Below are positions 26,225-34,942 of a DNA stretch of 64,000 nucleotides, in pieces. Within the stretch, counting starts at the first letter, position 1. The number at the start of each line of letters is the position of its first letter. The stretch spans positions 64,544 to 128,543 of the forward strand of contig JAFVVP010000001.1 of NCBI GenBank assembly GCA_017502135.1, read 5' to 3'. The notes beneath the pieces were generated by a model that searched no databases, was not told the DNA's origin, and worked only from the letters and a program-made list of their open reading frames with translations. The stretch is from Clostridia bacterium. Its GTDB lineage: Bacteria; Bacillota; Clostridia; Oscillospirales; CAG-272. The translations under genes were made by a program, and so were the position numbers.

Positions 26225-27025
26225 ATGGAACAGAATGAGAATTTTCGCCGTGTCGTTGTAAAAATCGGTACATCCACGCTTACGTATCCGTCCGGTAAAC
26301 TAAATATCCGCCGTATCGAAACGCTCGTGCGTGTTCTCTCCGACATGCGGAACGCCGGCCGTGAGGTCGTGCTCGTTTCTTCGGGCGCGGTTTCTGCGGG
26401 CACGAGCCGCCTCGGCCTTGAGATCACCGATCGAACGACGGAGGAAAAGCAGGCGCTTGCCGCCGTCGGACAGTGCGAGATCATGCGCCTTTACGAGAGA
26501 CTGTTCGCGAACTACGGGCATACGGTAGGGCAGATCCTCGTAACGAAGGACGTCGTGGATGACGAAAACCGCTTAAAACTTGCAAAATCCACGTTCGCTA
26601 CGCTCATCGGGTTCGGCTGCATCCCGATCGTGAATGAGAACGACTCGGTTTCCTACGAGGGGATCAAGTTCGGCGGAAACGACACGCTCTCTGCGTACGT
26701 TGCCATGATCTGCGATGCGGATCTGCTCATCAATTTGAGCGACATCGACGGTCTTTACGACAGTGACCCGAGAAAGAACAAAAACGCCCGTCTCATCGAG
26801 ACGGTGGCGGAGATAAATGACGAGATCATGGCGTGTGCCGGCGGTGTCGGCACGAACCGCGGTACGGGCGGTATGATAACGAAGCTGAAGGCGGCGAAGA
26901 TCGCGACCGCCGCGGGGATTCCGATGATGATCCTGAACGGCCGCGATCCCCGGATTCTCTATAACGTATTCGACGGCGAGCATGCCGGTACATATTTTGC
27001 CGTAAAGGAAAAGGTGGAAGCGTAA
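26225..27025 (+). CDS. proB: glutamate 5-kinase (no PUA domain)
   Basis: 266 residues, lacking the C-terminal PUA domain of the E. coli enzyme, as is common in Clostridia. It phosphorylates glutamate as the first step of proline synthesis. Motifs include VVVKIGTSTLT, VLVSSGAVSAG, IVNENDSVSYEG, FGGNDTLSAYVA and GTGGMITKLKAAKIA. ATG 26225 is used; a TTG at 26195 would add ten residues. The stop overlaps the proA start as TAATG. Confidence 0.95.
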   Translation: MEQNENFRRVVVKIGTSTLTYPSGKLNIRRIETLVRVLSDMRNAGREVVLVSSGAVSAGTSRLGLEITDRTTEEKQALAAVGQCEIMRLYERLFANYGHTVGQILVTKDVVDDENRLKLAKSTFATLIGFGCIPIVNENDSVSYEGIKFGGNDTLSAYVAMICDADLLINLSDIDGLYDSDPRKNKNARLIETVAEINDEIMACAGGVGTNRGTGGMITKLKAAKIATAAGIPMMILNGRDPRILYNVFDGEHAGTYFAVKEKVEA

Positions 27026-28284
27026 TGGAACAAAACGCAGTATACGAAGAGGTTATGGATCTGTGTAGGCGGGCGAAAGCGCATTCCGCCCGGCTTGCCG
27101 GTGCACGTGCTGAGGTGAAGAATCGGGCGCTCTGCCTGTTTGCGAATTTTCTGCGGGAGAACGCATCCGTGATTTTGCAAGCCAATGCCCGTGACCTCTC
27201 GAATGCCGCCGAAAACGGCGTGCGGGATACCATGCTTGACAGACTTCGCCTGACCGAGGCGCGGATTGAAGGAATGGCAAAGGGCGTGGAGGATATCGCC
27301 GCATTGCCCGATCCCGTGGGCAAGGGCGAATGCTGGACTCGCCCGAACGGCCTTGCGATCCGCCGCGTGCGCGTGCCGATGGGCGTCGTCGGCGTGATCT
27401 TTGAAGCGCGCCCGAACGTCGCCGCCGACGTGGCGGCTCTGTGCATCAAAAGCGGCAACGCCGTAGTCCTTCGCGGCGGTAAGGAGGCCATCGAATCGAA
27501 CCGTGCTATTACCGCATTGGCTCGCCGTGCGCTGGCACAGTCCGGACTGGCAGCCGAAGCGGTTCAGCTCATCGAGAACACCACCCGCGCTTCCTCGGAG
27601 GCACTGATGCAGATGCGGGGATGTATCGACGTGCTCGTGCCGCGCGGCGGTAAGGGACTGATCCGCGCCGTGGTCGATAACGCGCGCGTGCCCGTGATCG
27701 AAACGGGGGCGGGCAACTGCCACCTGTACGTGCATTCTGCCGCTGATCTTACAAAGGCGCTCCGGATCGCCGTCAACGCGAAAATTTCGCGCCCGTCCGT
27801 CTGCAACGCCTGCGAGACGATTCTCGTGGATGCCGAGGTTGCATCTGAATTTCTGCCCATGCTCAAAAAAGCAATGGATGAAAACCACTGCGAGATCCGC
27901 GGATGTGAGCGGACGCGTGAGATTCTCCCGAACGTCGTGTCGGCGACGGAGGAAGACTGGGAAACGGAATACAACGATCTGATCATTGCCGTAAAGGTCG
28001 TCTCTTCCGTGGAAGACGCGGTCTCGCACATCAACCGATACAATACCGGTCACAGCGAATCGATCGTAACGAACGATCTTTCGGCCGCCGAGTATTTTCA
28101 GTCTGCCGTAGACGCGGCGGCGGTGTACGTCAACGCATCTACCCGCTTTACCGACGGCGGAGAGTTCGGCTTCGGTGCGGAACTCGGTATTTCTACGCAA
28201 AAGCTCCACGCCAGAGGACCTATGGGACTCACGGCGCTCACTACGGAAAAATACCTTGTAACTGGTGACGGTCAGGTGCGCTGA
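27025..28284 (+). CDS. proA: gamma-glutamyl phosphate reductase
   Basis: 419 residues of the aldehyde-dehydrogenase superfamily. It reduces gamma-glutamyl phosphate to glutamate semialdehyde with NADPH. Visible are the cofactor region PMGVVGVIFEARPNVAADV, VPRGGKGLI, ETGAGNCHLYV, the catalytic Cys in RPSVCNACE, and the C-terminal FGFGAELGISTQKLHARGPMG in pieces. It overlaps proB by one base and forms a two-gene proline operon with it. Confidence 0.97.
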   Translation: MEQNAVYEEVMDLCRRAKAHSARLAGARAEVKNRALCLFANFLRENASVILQANARDLSNAAENGVRDTMLDRLRLTEARIEGMAKGVEDIAALPDPVGKGECWTRPNGLAIRRVRVPMGVVGVIFEARPNVAADVAALCIKSGNAVVLRGGKEAIESNRAITALARRALAQSGLAAEAVQLIENTTRASSEALMQMRGCIDVLVPRGGKGLIRAVVDNARVPVIETGAGNCHLYVHSAADLTKALRIAVNAKISRPSVCNACETILVDAEVASEFLPMLKKAMDENHCEIRGCERTREILPNVVSATEEDWETEYNDLIIAVKVVSSVEDAVSHINRYNTGHSESIVTNDLSAAEYFQSAVDAAAVYVNASTRFTDGGEFGFGAELGISTQKLHARGPMGLTALTTEKYLVTGDGQVR

Positions 28285-28330
28285 GAGCGCATACTATATG
28301 TAAAGTGCGGCACCCCGCATGGGAGGAAGT

Positions 28331-29629
28331 ATGAAACTCAATTACAAGCGGACATTTTTCGTCGGCCTTGCCTTCATGTCTATCTGCGCGTTCTGGCAGT
28401 TGTACGATTACGTCGTGCCCTATATTCTAAAGTATACGTTCGGCCTTTCGGAATCCGTAACGGGTGTCGTTATGGCGGCGGACAACGTTCTCGCCGTATT
28501 CCTTCTGCCGCTTTTCGGCACGCTCTCCGACAGAACGAACACGCGGCTTGGTAAACGGACGCCGTTTATCCTTTTCGGCACGTTTGCCGCCGCCGCTCTC
28601 ATGATCGTCGTATCAGCCGCCGACTGGTCGAGAAATTTCCTTCTCTTCTGCCTTTCTCTCGCCTTTCTCCTTATCGCTATGGCGACGTACCGCTCGCCTG
28701 CGGTCGCTCTCATGCCCGATCTGACGCCGAAGCCGCTTCGCAGTGCGGGTAACGCCGTTATCAATCTGATGGGCGCTCTCGGCGGTATCTTTACCTATCT
28801 CATCATTATGTTCCTGCTTCCGTCGGTGGATACCGAAACCGGCACGAAGGAGGCAAGTTATTTTACGGTTTTCGCCATTATCGCTTCGTTTATGGTAGCG
28901 GCGGCTTTGATCCTCGTACTCACCGTTCGTGAAAATAAGATCGCCGCCGAAATCAGAAAAGAGGAAGAAGCAAACGAAGCGAAAGAAACCGAAGCGCCCG
29001 CGGAGAAGCGTGCACTCGCGCCGGAGGTTCGCCGGAGTCTCATTTTCATTCTCGCTTCCGTGGCGCTCTGGTATATCGCCTATAATGCGGTATCAAGCGT
29101 CTACTCCCGTTACGTGCTCGAGGTATGGGGCATCTCCGAGGGTAAGGGTGCATCCATGATGCTCGTTGCCACGCTCGTTGCCACCGTCAGCTATATCCCG
29201 ATCGGCGCGATCTCGTCGAGATTCGGCAGAAAGAAAGTGATCCTGTTCGGCGTAGCGCTTATGACCGCCGCGTATTTCGTCGGGTTTATGCTTGCTGCGT
29301 ACAGCCCCGTTATTTACGCGATCATGGGTCTTATCGGTATCGGCTGGGCGGCGATCAACGTAAACTCCTACCCGATGGTGGTAGAGATGAGCTCCGGCGC
29401 GGACGTCGGCCGCTACACCGGCATCTACTATACGTTCTCGATGGCGGCGCAGATCGTAACGCCGATCCTCTCGGGCGTGCTGATTCAGCTTCTCGGATAC
29501 CGCGTTCTGTTCCCGTATGCGGTCGTGTTCTCCGGGCTGGCGCTCTTTACCATGTGGCAGGTGCGTCACGGTGACAGCCGACCGGCAATGGAAAAGTCCG
29601 TTCTCGAAAACTTTGATACGGACGACTAA
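28331..29629 (+). CDS. MFS transporter (GPH/SLC45-like)
   Basis: 432 residues with about twelve membrane helices and a charged central loop rich in Glu/Lys (residues ~210-235). The pattern GTLSDRTNTRLGKRTPFIL after helix 2 is the cation-sugar symporter/SLC45-like MFS signature, so a glycoside or sugar is a plausible substrate. ATG 28331 follows GGGAGGAAG; the ATG at 28319 lies within that ribosome site. It follows proA by 46 bases and the GDPD gene starts two bases after its stop. Confidence 0.85.
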   Translation: MKLNYKRTFFVGLAFMSICAFWQLYDYVVPYILKYTFGLSESVTGVVMAADNVLAVFLLPLFGTLSDRTNTRLGKRTPFILFGTFAAAALMIVVSAADWSRNFLLFCLSLAFLLIAMATYRSPAVALMPDLTPKPLRSAGNAVINLMGALGGIFTYLIIMFLLPSVDTETGTKEASYFTVFAIIASFMVAAALILVLTVRENKIAAEIRKEEEANEAKETEAPAEKRALAPEVRRSLIFILASVALWYIAYNAVSSVYSRYVLEVWGISEGKGASMMLVATLVATVSYIPIGAISSRFGRKKVILFGVALMTAAYFVGFMLAAYSPVIYAIMGLIGIGWAAINVNSYPMVVEMSSGADVGRYTGIYYTFSMAAQIVTPILSGVLIQLLGYRVLFPYAVVFSGLALFTMWQVRHGDSRPAMEKSVLENFDTDD

Positions 29630-29631
29630 AT

Positions 29632-30453
29632 ATGACGTTGTACATTGTTTTGGCGGCTGTCGCTTTTGCCATCGTTTTGGCCTATCTGTTTCTCATCGCG
29701 CCCCGTGGCGGCGCGAAAAAGCGGTTTTCCGATTTTCTCGGGCAGATCTATGCTCACCGTGGGGACTTTGACAATATCCGTGTGCCCGAAAATTCGCTCG
29801 CCGCGTTCCGCTCTGCCGTGAAGCGAGGGGTGGGTATTGAACTGGATCTCCATCTCACCGCTGACGGTGAAGTGATCGTGTTCCACGACAAGACGCTTAC
29901 CCGTATGTGCGGCGATCCCCGCACGCCTGAGGAGATGACTGCCGCCGAAATCTCCGCGATGCCGCTTCTTGAAACGGGGGAGAAAATCCCTGCACTCCGC
30001 GACGTTCTCGCGCTTGTGGATGGAAAAGTGCCGCTCATTATCGAACTGAAGGGCGAGAACACCGACACGTCTCTCGCAGATGCTGCGATGCCGATCCTCG
30101 AAAATTACGGCGGGCCGTACTGTGTGGAGTCGTTCAATCCGTTTCTCGTTTCGCGCTACCGCAAGCTTGCGCCGCACGTGATGCGCGGAATTCTGACGAC
30201 GAAATACAAACGGGACGGTGAAAGGCGGGGGATTACTGCCTTTCTGCTCCAGCGGATGCTTCTGAATTTTCTCGTTCGGCCGGATTTCGTGGCGGTACGC
30301 CATTTGTACGGCGGATATCTGCCCGTGCGGCTGTGCCGCATGTTCGGTGCGGCAACCTTTGCGTGGACGGTGCGGACGGTGGAGGAATACAAAGCCTCAA
30401 AGCGCTATTTTGACGCGTTCATCTGTGAGAACGTTTCCGATATGCTGCGATAA
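29632..30453 (+). CDS. glycerophosphodiester phosphodiesterase, membrane-anchored
   Basis: 273 residues: one N-terminal helix (YIVLAAVAFAIVLAYLFLI) and a GDPD TIM barrel. It hydrolyses glycerophosphodiesters to glycerol-3-phosphate and an alcohol. Catalytic features are AHRGD, PENSLAAF, the metal pair in GIELDLHLT, and VFHDKTLTRMCG. The domain could face either side; the short anchor and lack of cleavage motif do not settle it. The start is two bases after the MFS stop. Confidence 0.9.
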   Translation: MTLYIVLAAVAFAIVLAYLFLIAPRGGAKKRFSDFLGQIYAHRGDFDNIRVPENSLAAFRSAVKRGVGIELDLHLTADGEVIVFHDKTLTRMCGDPRTPEEMTAAEISAMPLLETGEKIPALRDVLALVDGKVPLIIELKGENTDTSLADAAMPILENYGGPYCVESFNPFLVSRYRKLAPHVMRGILTTKYKRDGERRGITAFLLQRMLLNFLVRPDFVAVRHLYGGYLPVRLCRMFGAATFAWTVRTVEEYKASKRYFDAFICENVSDMLR

Positions 30454-30459
30454 TAAAGA

Positions 30460-30492
30460 AAAGAGAGCCTCAAAGGCTCTCTTTGTTTTTTA
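30460..30492. terminator. bidirectional terminator
   Basis: AAAGAGAGCCT and AGGCTCTCTTT pair around CAA, followed by a T-run. It serves the GDPD gene and, on the minus strand, the end of nth. Confidence 0.8.
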
Positions 30493-31171
30493 TATGTGCA
30501 CAGATGCCGTGAAGCGGACACGATCGGGGATCTTTTTCGCAGACGGGAGTGCGTGCCATGCAGTATTCTCTGCCGAAGTGGACGATACGGTGACAGAAAT
30601 CGGACTGTTCTTCCTTCTCGATGACGGGGGAGAGAATCTTCTCGACCTTCAGGGGATCGCGGAGCGTTTCGGGATAAAATCCGAGCCTGCCGCAGATGCG
30701 CATACAGTGGGTGTCCGCGACGATGCCGCCTTTCCCGAAGATGTCGCCCAGCAGAAGATTGGCGATCTTTCTGCCCACGCCCGGCAGGGAGAGCAGTTCT
30801 TCCATCGTATCGGGTACCTCGCCGCCGTGATCGCGCAGAAGGATCTCGCTCGCTTCCTTTATGCTTTTCGCCTTCATGCGGTAGAGACCGCACGGCTTTA
30901 CGAGCTCTTCGATTTGGGAAAGCGGCGCCTCTGCCATGGTTTTCGCGTCGGGGATCTCCCGAAAAAGGGTACGGCAGACGATATTCACCCGTTCGTCGGT
31001 GCATTGGGCGGAGAGGCGTGCCATGACCAGAAGGCGCCACGGATCGCCGCCCGATTCGAGGGAGCACTCCGCCGTGGGATAGATCTCTTTCAAAAGACGC
31101 ACCGCCTCGGCGCCTCTGGCAATACTGTCCGGGGCGGAGGCGGTGATTTCGTTTGTGATCTTCTTTTTCAT
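30470..31171 (-). CDS. nth: endonuclease III (DNA glycosylase/AP lyase)
   Basis: 233 residues. It removes oxidised pyrimidines and nicks the abasic site. The helix-hairpin-helix LPGVGRKIANLLL contains the catalytic Lys, and VADTHCMR the catalytic Asp. Four Cys for a [4Fe-4S] cluster lie at the C-terminus, but spaced CX6CX6CX5C, four residues longer in the middle than the E. coli CX6CX2CX5C. ATG 31171 overlaps the mgsA stop, so it is the third gene of minD-mgsA-nth. Confidence 0.92.
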   Translation of the reverse strand: MKKKITNEITASAPDSIARGAEAVRLLKEIYPTAECSLESGGDPWRLLVMARLSAQCTDERVNIVCRTLFREIPDAKTMAEAPLSQIEELVKPCGLYRMKAKSIKEASEILLRDHGGEVPDTMEELLSLPGVGRKIANLLLGDIFGKGGIVADTHCMRICGRLGFYPETLRDPLKVEKILSPVIEKEEQSDFCHRIVHFGREYCMARTPVCEKDPRSCPLHGICAHIKNKESL

Positions 31172-31611
31172 CAGTTGGAAAGTCCGCGGCGGCGGCGGTT
31201 GTAGTCCGATTTGGGATTGACGATCTCGCGCCAGTCGAGGTCTCCGCGGTCGATTGCGCAGACGAGGATCTCCGCCGTGGCGATGTTCGTGGCAACGGGA
31301 ACGTTGTGAACGTCGCACATGCGGAGCAGGTTGTATTCTTCCTCCTGATAAAACGGATGATCGGCTGAAGTACTGCGGAAATAGAGGAGGACGTCGATCT
31401 CGTTATACGAAACACGGGACATGATCTGCTGCTCGCCGCCGTGCGTGCCGGAGAGAAGCTTTTCCACATGCAGACCCGTGGCTTCTTCGATATACTTACC
31501 GGTCGTGCTGGTGGCACAGAGATTGTGCTTGCTCAGAATGCCGCAATACGCGATGCAAAACTCGGTCATAAGTTCCTTTTTGGTGTCGTCTGCAATCAAA
31601 GCGATTTCCAT
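31171..31611 (-). CDS. mgsA: methylglyoxal-synthase-family protein with altered active site
   Basis: 146 residues, full MgsA length and fold pattern: ALIADDTKKELM, ATSTTGKYIEEATGL, GGEQQI, NVPVATNIATAEIL and GDLDWREIV. MgsA converts DHAP to methylglyoxal. The usual GGDQQ aspartate is Glu (residue 60), and the usual RDPL...PHxPD segment reads RSTSADHPFYQEE (79-91), so the catalytic His/Asp are not in their normal places. Activity is therefore uncertain. In Firmicutes mgsA often follows minCDE-rodA, matching its position after minD. Confidence 0.8.
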   Translation of the reverse strand: MEIALIADDTKKELMTEFCIAYCGILSKHNLCATSTTGKYIEEATGLHVEKLLSGTHGGEQQIMSRVSYNEIDVLLYFRSTSADHPFYQEEEYNLLRMCDVHNVPVATNIATAEILVCAIDRGDLDWREIVNPKSDYNRRRRGLSN

Positions 31612-31667
31612 AGTATTCGGTGTGCTCCTGTATAGATTCTTTCTTAAGCGGTGATCGGGGGCAGGTG

Positions 31668-32450
31668 TTACAGCACTTTGCCCGTCTTGATCTCACGGAT
31701 ACCGTAAAAGAGCGGTACGTCTTCGCCCGTGAGACGGATGGCGATATTTTTGAAAGCGCGTCCGGCGCGGGATTTTCCGTCGGGGAGACGTCCTTCTTCT
31801 TGCGCGAGCATGAGTGCTCTGTCTCTCGGGACGACGCCTACCGTGCGGACGTGCGTTTTGTCGATGATTTCGAGAAGTCCTGCGCGGCTGCCGTTGGTGG
31901 CGGCGCGGTCTTCAAACATGGATATGAGAAGGCGGCAGGGAAGATTGCCCCACGTCTCCATAAGAGAGGCAGTGTGCTCTGCTGAGCGGATCGACGCGGG
32001 TTGTTGGGTGGCGATCACTAAGGCGCCGTGTGCAAAGTCTTCGGCGATGGCGCGCACGAGCGGCCCCGTGCCCGCGGTGTCGCAAAGGATATATTCCGCA
32101 TTTGTTTCTTCGGCGAGGAGCCGGAGCGCCTGTATGTATGCAGAGATCTCCGATTCCGGCTCTGCGGCGGCCGTTACGGGCGCCGCGCAGAAGTACAGAT
32201 CCGTCATTCCCTCCGGCTGGATAAGCGCATCCGAGGGCGTACAGCGTCCCTCTGCTACGTCGCTGAGATCGTAGAGCACGCGGTCCTCGAGACCCAGCAT
32301 GAGATCGAGACAGCGGTTGCCGATATCACAGTCAACGAGAAGGGTACGGTGGCCGGCATTTGCAAGCGCCGCGGCAAGGCCGAGAGCTGCCGTCGATTTT
32401 CCGATACCGCCCTTGGCAGATGTCACGACGATTCTTTTCATAAGTTTCAA
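31668..32450 (-). CDS. minD: MinD-like ATPase without MinC/MinE partners
   Basis: 260 residues of the ParA/MinD family. The deviant Walker A reads SAKGGIGKST; LLVDCDIGNRCLDLMLGLE and the following YDLSDVAEG are specific to MinD. MinD places the septum with MinC. No minC or minE is adjacent, and the C-terminus (LFYGIREIKTGKVL) lacks an obvious amphipathic membrane-targeting helix. The start is taken at TTG 32450 because GGGGAGG is 9 bases away; ATG 32441 is the alternative, with poor spacing. Confidence 0.8.
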   Translation of the reverse strand: MKLMKRIVVTSAKGGIGKSTAALGLAAALANAGHRTLLVDCDIGNRCLDLMLGLEDRVLYDLSDVAEGRCTPSDALIQPEGMTDLYFCAAPVTAAAEPESEISAYIQALRLLAEETNAEYILCDTAGTGPLVRAIAEDFAHGALVIATQQPASIRSAEHTASLMETWGNLPCRLLISMFEDRAATNGSRAGLLEIIDKTHVRTVGVVPRDRALMLAQEEGRLPDGKSRAGRAFKNIAIRLTGEDVPLFYGIREIKTGKVL

Positions 32451-32514
32451 AGGACATCGCCTCCCCGTTTTTTAAACGCAACGAAATAGATGTATTATCC
32501 AAATGCTCACAGTA

Positions 32515-32544
32515 ATTATACCATAATTATAGTAATAGTGTCAA
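32515..32544 (-). promoter_or_regulatory. promoter of minD-mgsA-nth
   Basis: On the minus strand, TTGACA (32539-32544), an 18-base spacer and TATAAT (32515-32520). This is a consensus promoter. Confidence 0.75.
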
Positions 32545-32628
32545 TGGCATTGGGGGCTTTTTCTGAAATAGTTGTATTTCGGCGAAAGTTACCGTGCAAC
32601 AAAAAATCGGCTGATTCATCCGTATCTA

Positions 32629-32657
32629 TTGCATTTCGAAAGATTTGAGGGTATAAT
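32629..32657 (+). promoter_or_regulatory. promoter of ireB
   Basis: TTGCAT (32629-32634), a 17-base spacer and TATAAT (32652-32657). The ~75-base leader contains GATGCC/GGCGTC hairpin arms just before GGAG; I cannot match it to a known riboswitch. Confidence 0.6.
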
Positions 32658-32739
32658 ATTTGTAAAGGATCAGTCCGGGTGCGGCTGAAATCGCAAGGGA
32701 AAGGAAACCGATGCCACTTGGCGTCTTCGGAGAATCACT

Positions 32740-32997
32740 ATGTCTATCTTCGATAAAGAAAAAACCAAAACGTTCTCCATCGTGGATGAAAAAGACCGCG
32801 AGATCCAGACAACGCTGTCTGCCGTATACGAGGCACTAAGCGAGAAGGGATACAATCCCATTCACCAGATCGTTGAATATATTCTGTCTGAGGACCCGAC
32901 GTACATTACCAACTACAAAAACGCCAGAAGCCTTATCGCGCGTATTGATCGCTATGAGCTGATGGGTGCGCTCGTTCGTACGTATCTGGGTCTCTGA
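32740..32997 (+). CDS. ireB: IreB family regulatory phosphoprotein (UPF0297/DUF965)
   Basis: 85 residues, the full family length, beginning MSIFDKEKTKTFSIVDEK and containing the conserved GYNPIHQIVEYILSEDPTYI in parts and the IARIDRYELM segment. IreB is a substrate of the PASTA kinase IreK in Enterococcus and affects cephalosporin resistance; the N-terminal Thr-rich stretch is where phosphorylation occurs there. It usually neighbours alaS or ruvX; here it is followed by an aldo/keto reductase five bases downstream. Confidence 0.93.
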   Translation: MSIFDKEKTKTFSIVDEKDREIQTTLSAVYEALSEKGYNPIHQIVEYILSEDPTYITNYKNARSLIARIDRYELMGALVRTYLGL

Positions 32998-33002
32998 TTG
33001 TT

Positions 33003-33965
33003 ATGGAATACACTACGCTCGGGGCGTCCGACGTCTCCGTTTCGCGCCTTTGTATCGGATCGCTTACAGTAAGCCCCGTGCAGGCGAATCTGCCCCCCGA
33101 GCGGGCGGCGGAGGTCCTCGCCTACGCATTCTCCCGCGGCGTCTCTTTTACCGATACGGCGCAGTATTATGAGAATTATCCCCTCATCCGCCGTGCGCTT
33201 GCGCTTTACAAAGGTGATGACGTGGTGATCTCCACGAAAACCTACGCCTACACGAGAGAGATGGCGATCGAAGCGGTGGAAGAGGCCAGACGGGAACTGA
33301 ACCGTGACGTGATCGACATCTTCATGCTTCACGAGCAGGAGAGCTACGAAACACTGCGCGGACACCGCGAGGCGCTCGAGTATCTGTTCGAGTGCAAGGC
33401 AAAGGGAATTATACGGGCGGTGGGTGCGTCCATGCATCACGTTTCCGCCGTGGAGGGTGTCATTGAACTCGCCCGCCGCGGTGTTACTCTCGATGTGATC
33501 CACCCCATCTTCAACCGTGGCGGGTACGGTATCGCCGACGGTACGATTGATGATATGCAGTCCGCCGTTTCCCGGGCACACGATCTCGGGATCGGTGTTT
33601 TTGCAATGAAAGTGCTCGGCGGCGGACACTTGTTCCGCGAGGCGTCCGAGGCTTTTGATTTTGCGCTCTCCAAGCCGTATATTGACGCGATCGCGGTCGG
33701 TATGCAGTCCGAGGCGGAGATCGATGCCAACATCGCGTATTTTGAAACGCGTTTGTTCCCCGATGCGGCAAAAGCCGCGCTTTCGGAGAAAACGCGCCGT
33801 CTTCATATCGAGGACTACTGCGAAGGATGCGGTGCGTGTGTCTCCCGCTGTGCGCAGGGGGCGCTTTCGGTTATCGACGGACATGCCTCAGTCGATATGG
33901 AAAAGTGCGTTCTTTGCGGCTACTGTTCGCGGGTGTGCCCGCTTTTTGCCATTAAGGTCTTATAA
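33003..33965 (+). CDS. aldo/keto reductase fused to a two-cluster ferredoxin domain
   Basis: 320 residues. Residues ~1-265 form an aldo/keto reductase barrel (FTDTAQYYENYPLIRRAL contains the Asp and Tyr; LLE Lys equivalent in VVISTKTYAY; His in IFMLHEQ). Residues ~270-320 hold two [4Fe-4S] motifs, CEGCGACVSRC and CVLCGYCSRVC. Such fusions occur in anaerobes and may couple carbonyl chemistry to ferredoxin-type electron carriers; the substrate is unknown. It follows ireB by 5 bases and precedes ribF by 23. Confidence 0.88.
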   Translation: MEYTTLGASDVSVSRLCIGSLTVSPVQANLPPERAAEVLAYAFSRGVSFTDTAQYYENYPLIRRALALYKGDDVVISTKTYAYTREMAIEAVEEARRELNRDVIDIFMLHEQESYETLRGHREALEYLFECKAKGIIRAVGASMHHVSAVEGVIELARRGVTLDVIHPIFNRGGYGIADGTIDDMQSAVSRAHDLGIGVFAMKVLGGGHLFREASEAFDFALSKPYIDAIAVGMQSEAEIDANIAYFETRLFPDAAKAALSEKTRRLHIEDYCEGCGACVSRCAQGALSVIDGHASVDMEKCVLCGYCSRVCPLFAIKVL

Positions 33966-33988
33966 TTCACTTTCGATCAAGGATACAA

Positions 33989-34942
33989 ATGACGATTTAC
34001 AAACTTCCCGAAATGACGGTTACAGCATTGCCGGACCGTCCGCTTGCCGTCGCGCTGGGTAATTTTGACGGCGTTCACCGCGGGCACCAGAGGCTTCTTT
34101 CCGCTGTGCGGGAAATTGCCGCCCGAATACCGGGGTGCGTCTGTGCGGTGTGGTCGTTCACGACGCTCGCAAAGGACGCCTCGTCGATCCCTTCGCTCAC
34201 GACGACGGAGGAAAAGCTCCGCCATATCGCCGCGTCGGGCGTACAGTACGCTATTTTAGAAAATTTCGAAGATATGCGCTCACTCTCGCCTGAGACGTTC
34301 GCGATCTCGTATCTTTATGAAAAACTGCACTGTGCCGCCGCCGTCTGCGGATTCAATTACCGTTTCGGCAAGGGCGGCGCGGGTGATGCCGATCTTCTTT
34401 CGTCGCTTCTTTCACCGTGCGGGTGCTCCGTTACGGTCGTGCCGCCGGTCGTTTTTGATGGGCGCGTCGTTTCTTCCACGCGCATCCGTGCCGCTGTGGC
34501 AGAGGGCGATATGGAACAAGCGGCGGCGCTTCTCGGACGCCCGTTTTCGATCTGCCTTCCCGTGGTGCATGGGCGTAAGCTTGGCCGAACGATAGGACTG
34601 CCCACCGTCAATCAGACGTTTCCCGAGGGGCACATTATCCCCCTCCGTGGTATTTATGCCTGTGCTTGTACGATAGATGGATGCCGCTATCCCTCGGTTT
34701 CTAACGTGGGCGTTCGCCCTACCGTATCAGACGGCGATAAGGTCAACTGCGAGACGCATATCATTGGCTATAACGGCGATCTTTACGGAGAGTCGATCCG
34801 CGTGGAGTTTTACCGCCGCCTTCGTGATGAGATGAAATTCTCATCCGTTGATGAACTGAAGGAAGCGATCGAGAAGGATATTCTGGGTGCGCGTTCGTAT
34901 TTTGAAAATCATCCCGAACTTGTAAAGGAGGGTGAGTCATGA
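33989..34942 (+). CDS. ribF: bifunctional riboflavin kinase/FAD synthetase
   Basis: 317 residues. The N-terminal FAD synthetase domain has ALGNFDGVHRGHQ, FNYRFGKGGAGD and STRIRAAVAEGD. The C-terminal riboflavin kinase domain has GRKLGRTIGLPTVN, where PTxN binds magnesium and phosphate, then GVRPTV and EFYRRLRDEMKF. It makes FMN and FAD from riboflavin. It overlaps the following dacF-like gene by 4 bases (ATGA). The flavoprotein-rich operon at 49-56 kb depends on this cofactor. Confidence 0.96.
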   Translation: MTIYKLPEMTVTALPDRPLAVALGNFDGVHRGHQRLLSAVREIAARIPGCVCAVWSFTTLAKDASSIPSLTTTEEKLRHIAASGVQYAILENFEDMRSLSPETFAISYLYEKLHCAAAVCGFNYRFGKGGAGDADLLSSLLSPCGCSVTVVPPVVFDGRVVSSTRIRAAVAEGDMEQAAALLGRPFSICLPVVHGRKLGRTIGLPTVNQTFPEGHIIPLRGIYACACTIDGCRYPSVSNVGVRPTVSDGDKVNCETHIIGYNGDLYGESIRVEFYRRLRDEMKFSSVDELKEAIEKDILGARSYFENHPELVKEGES

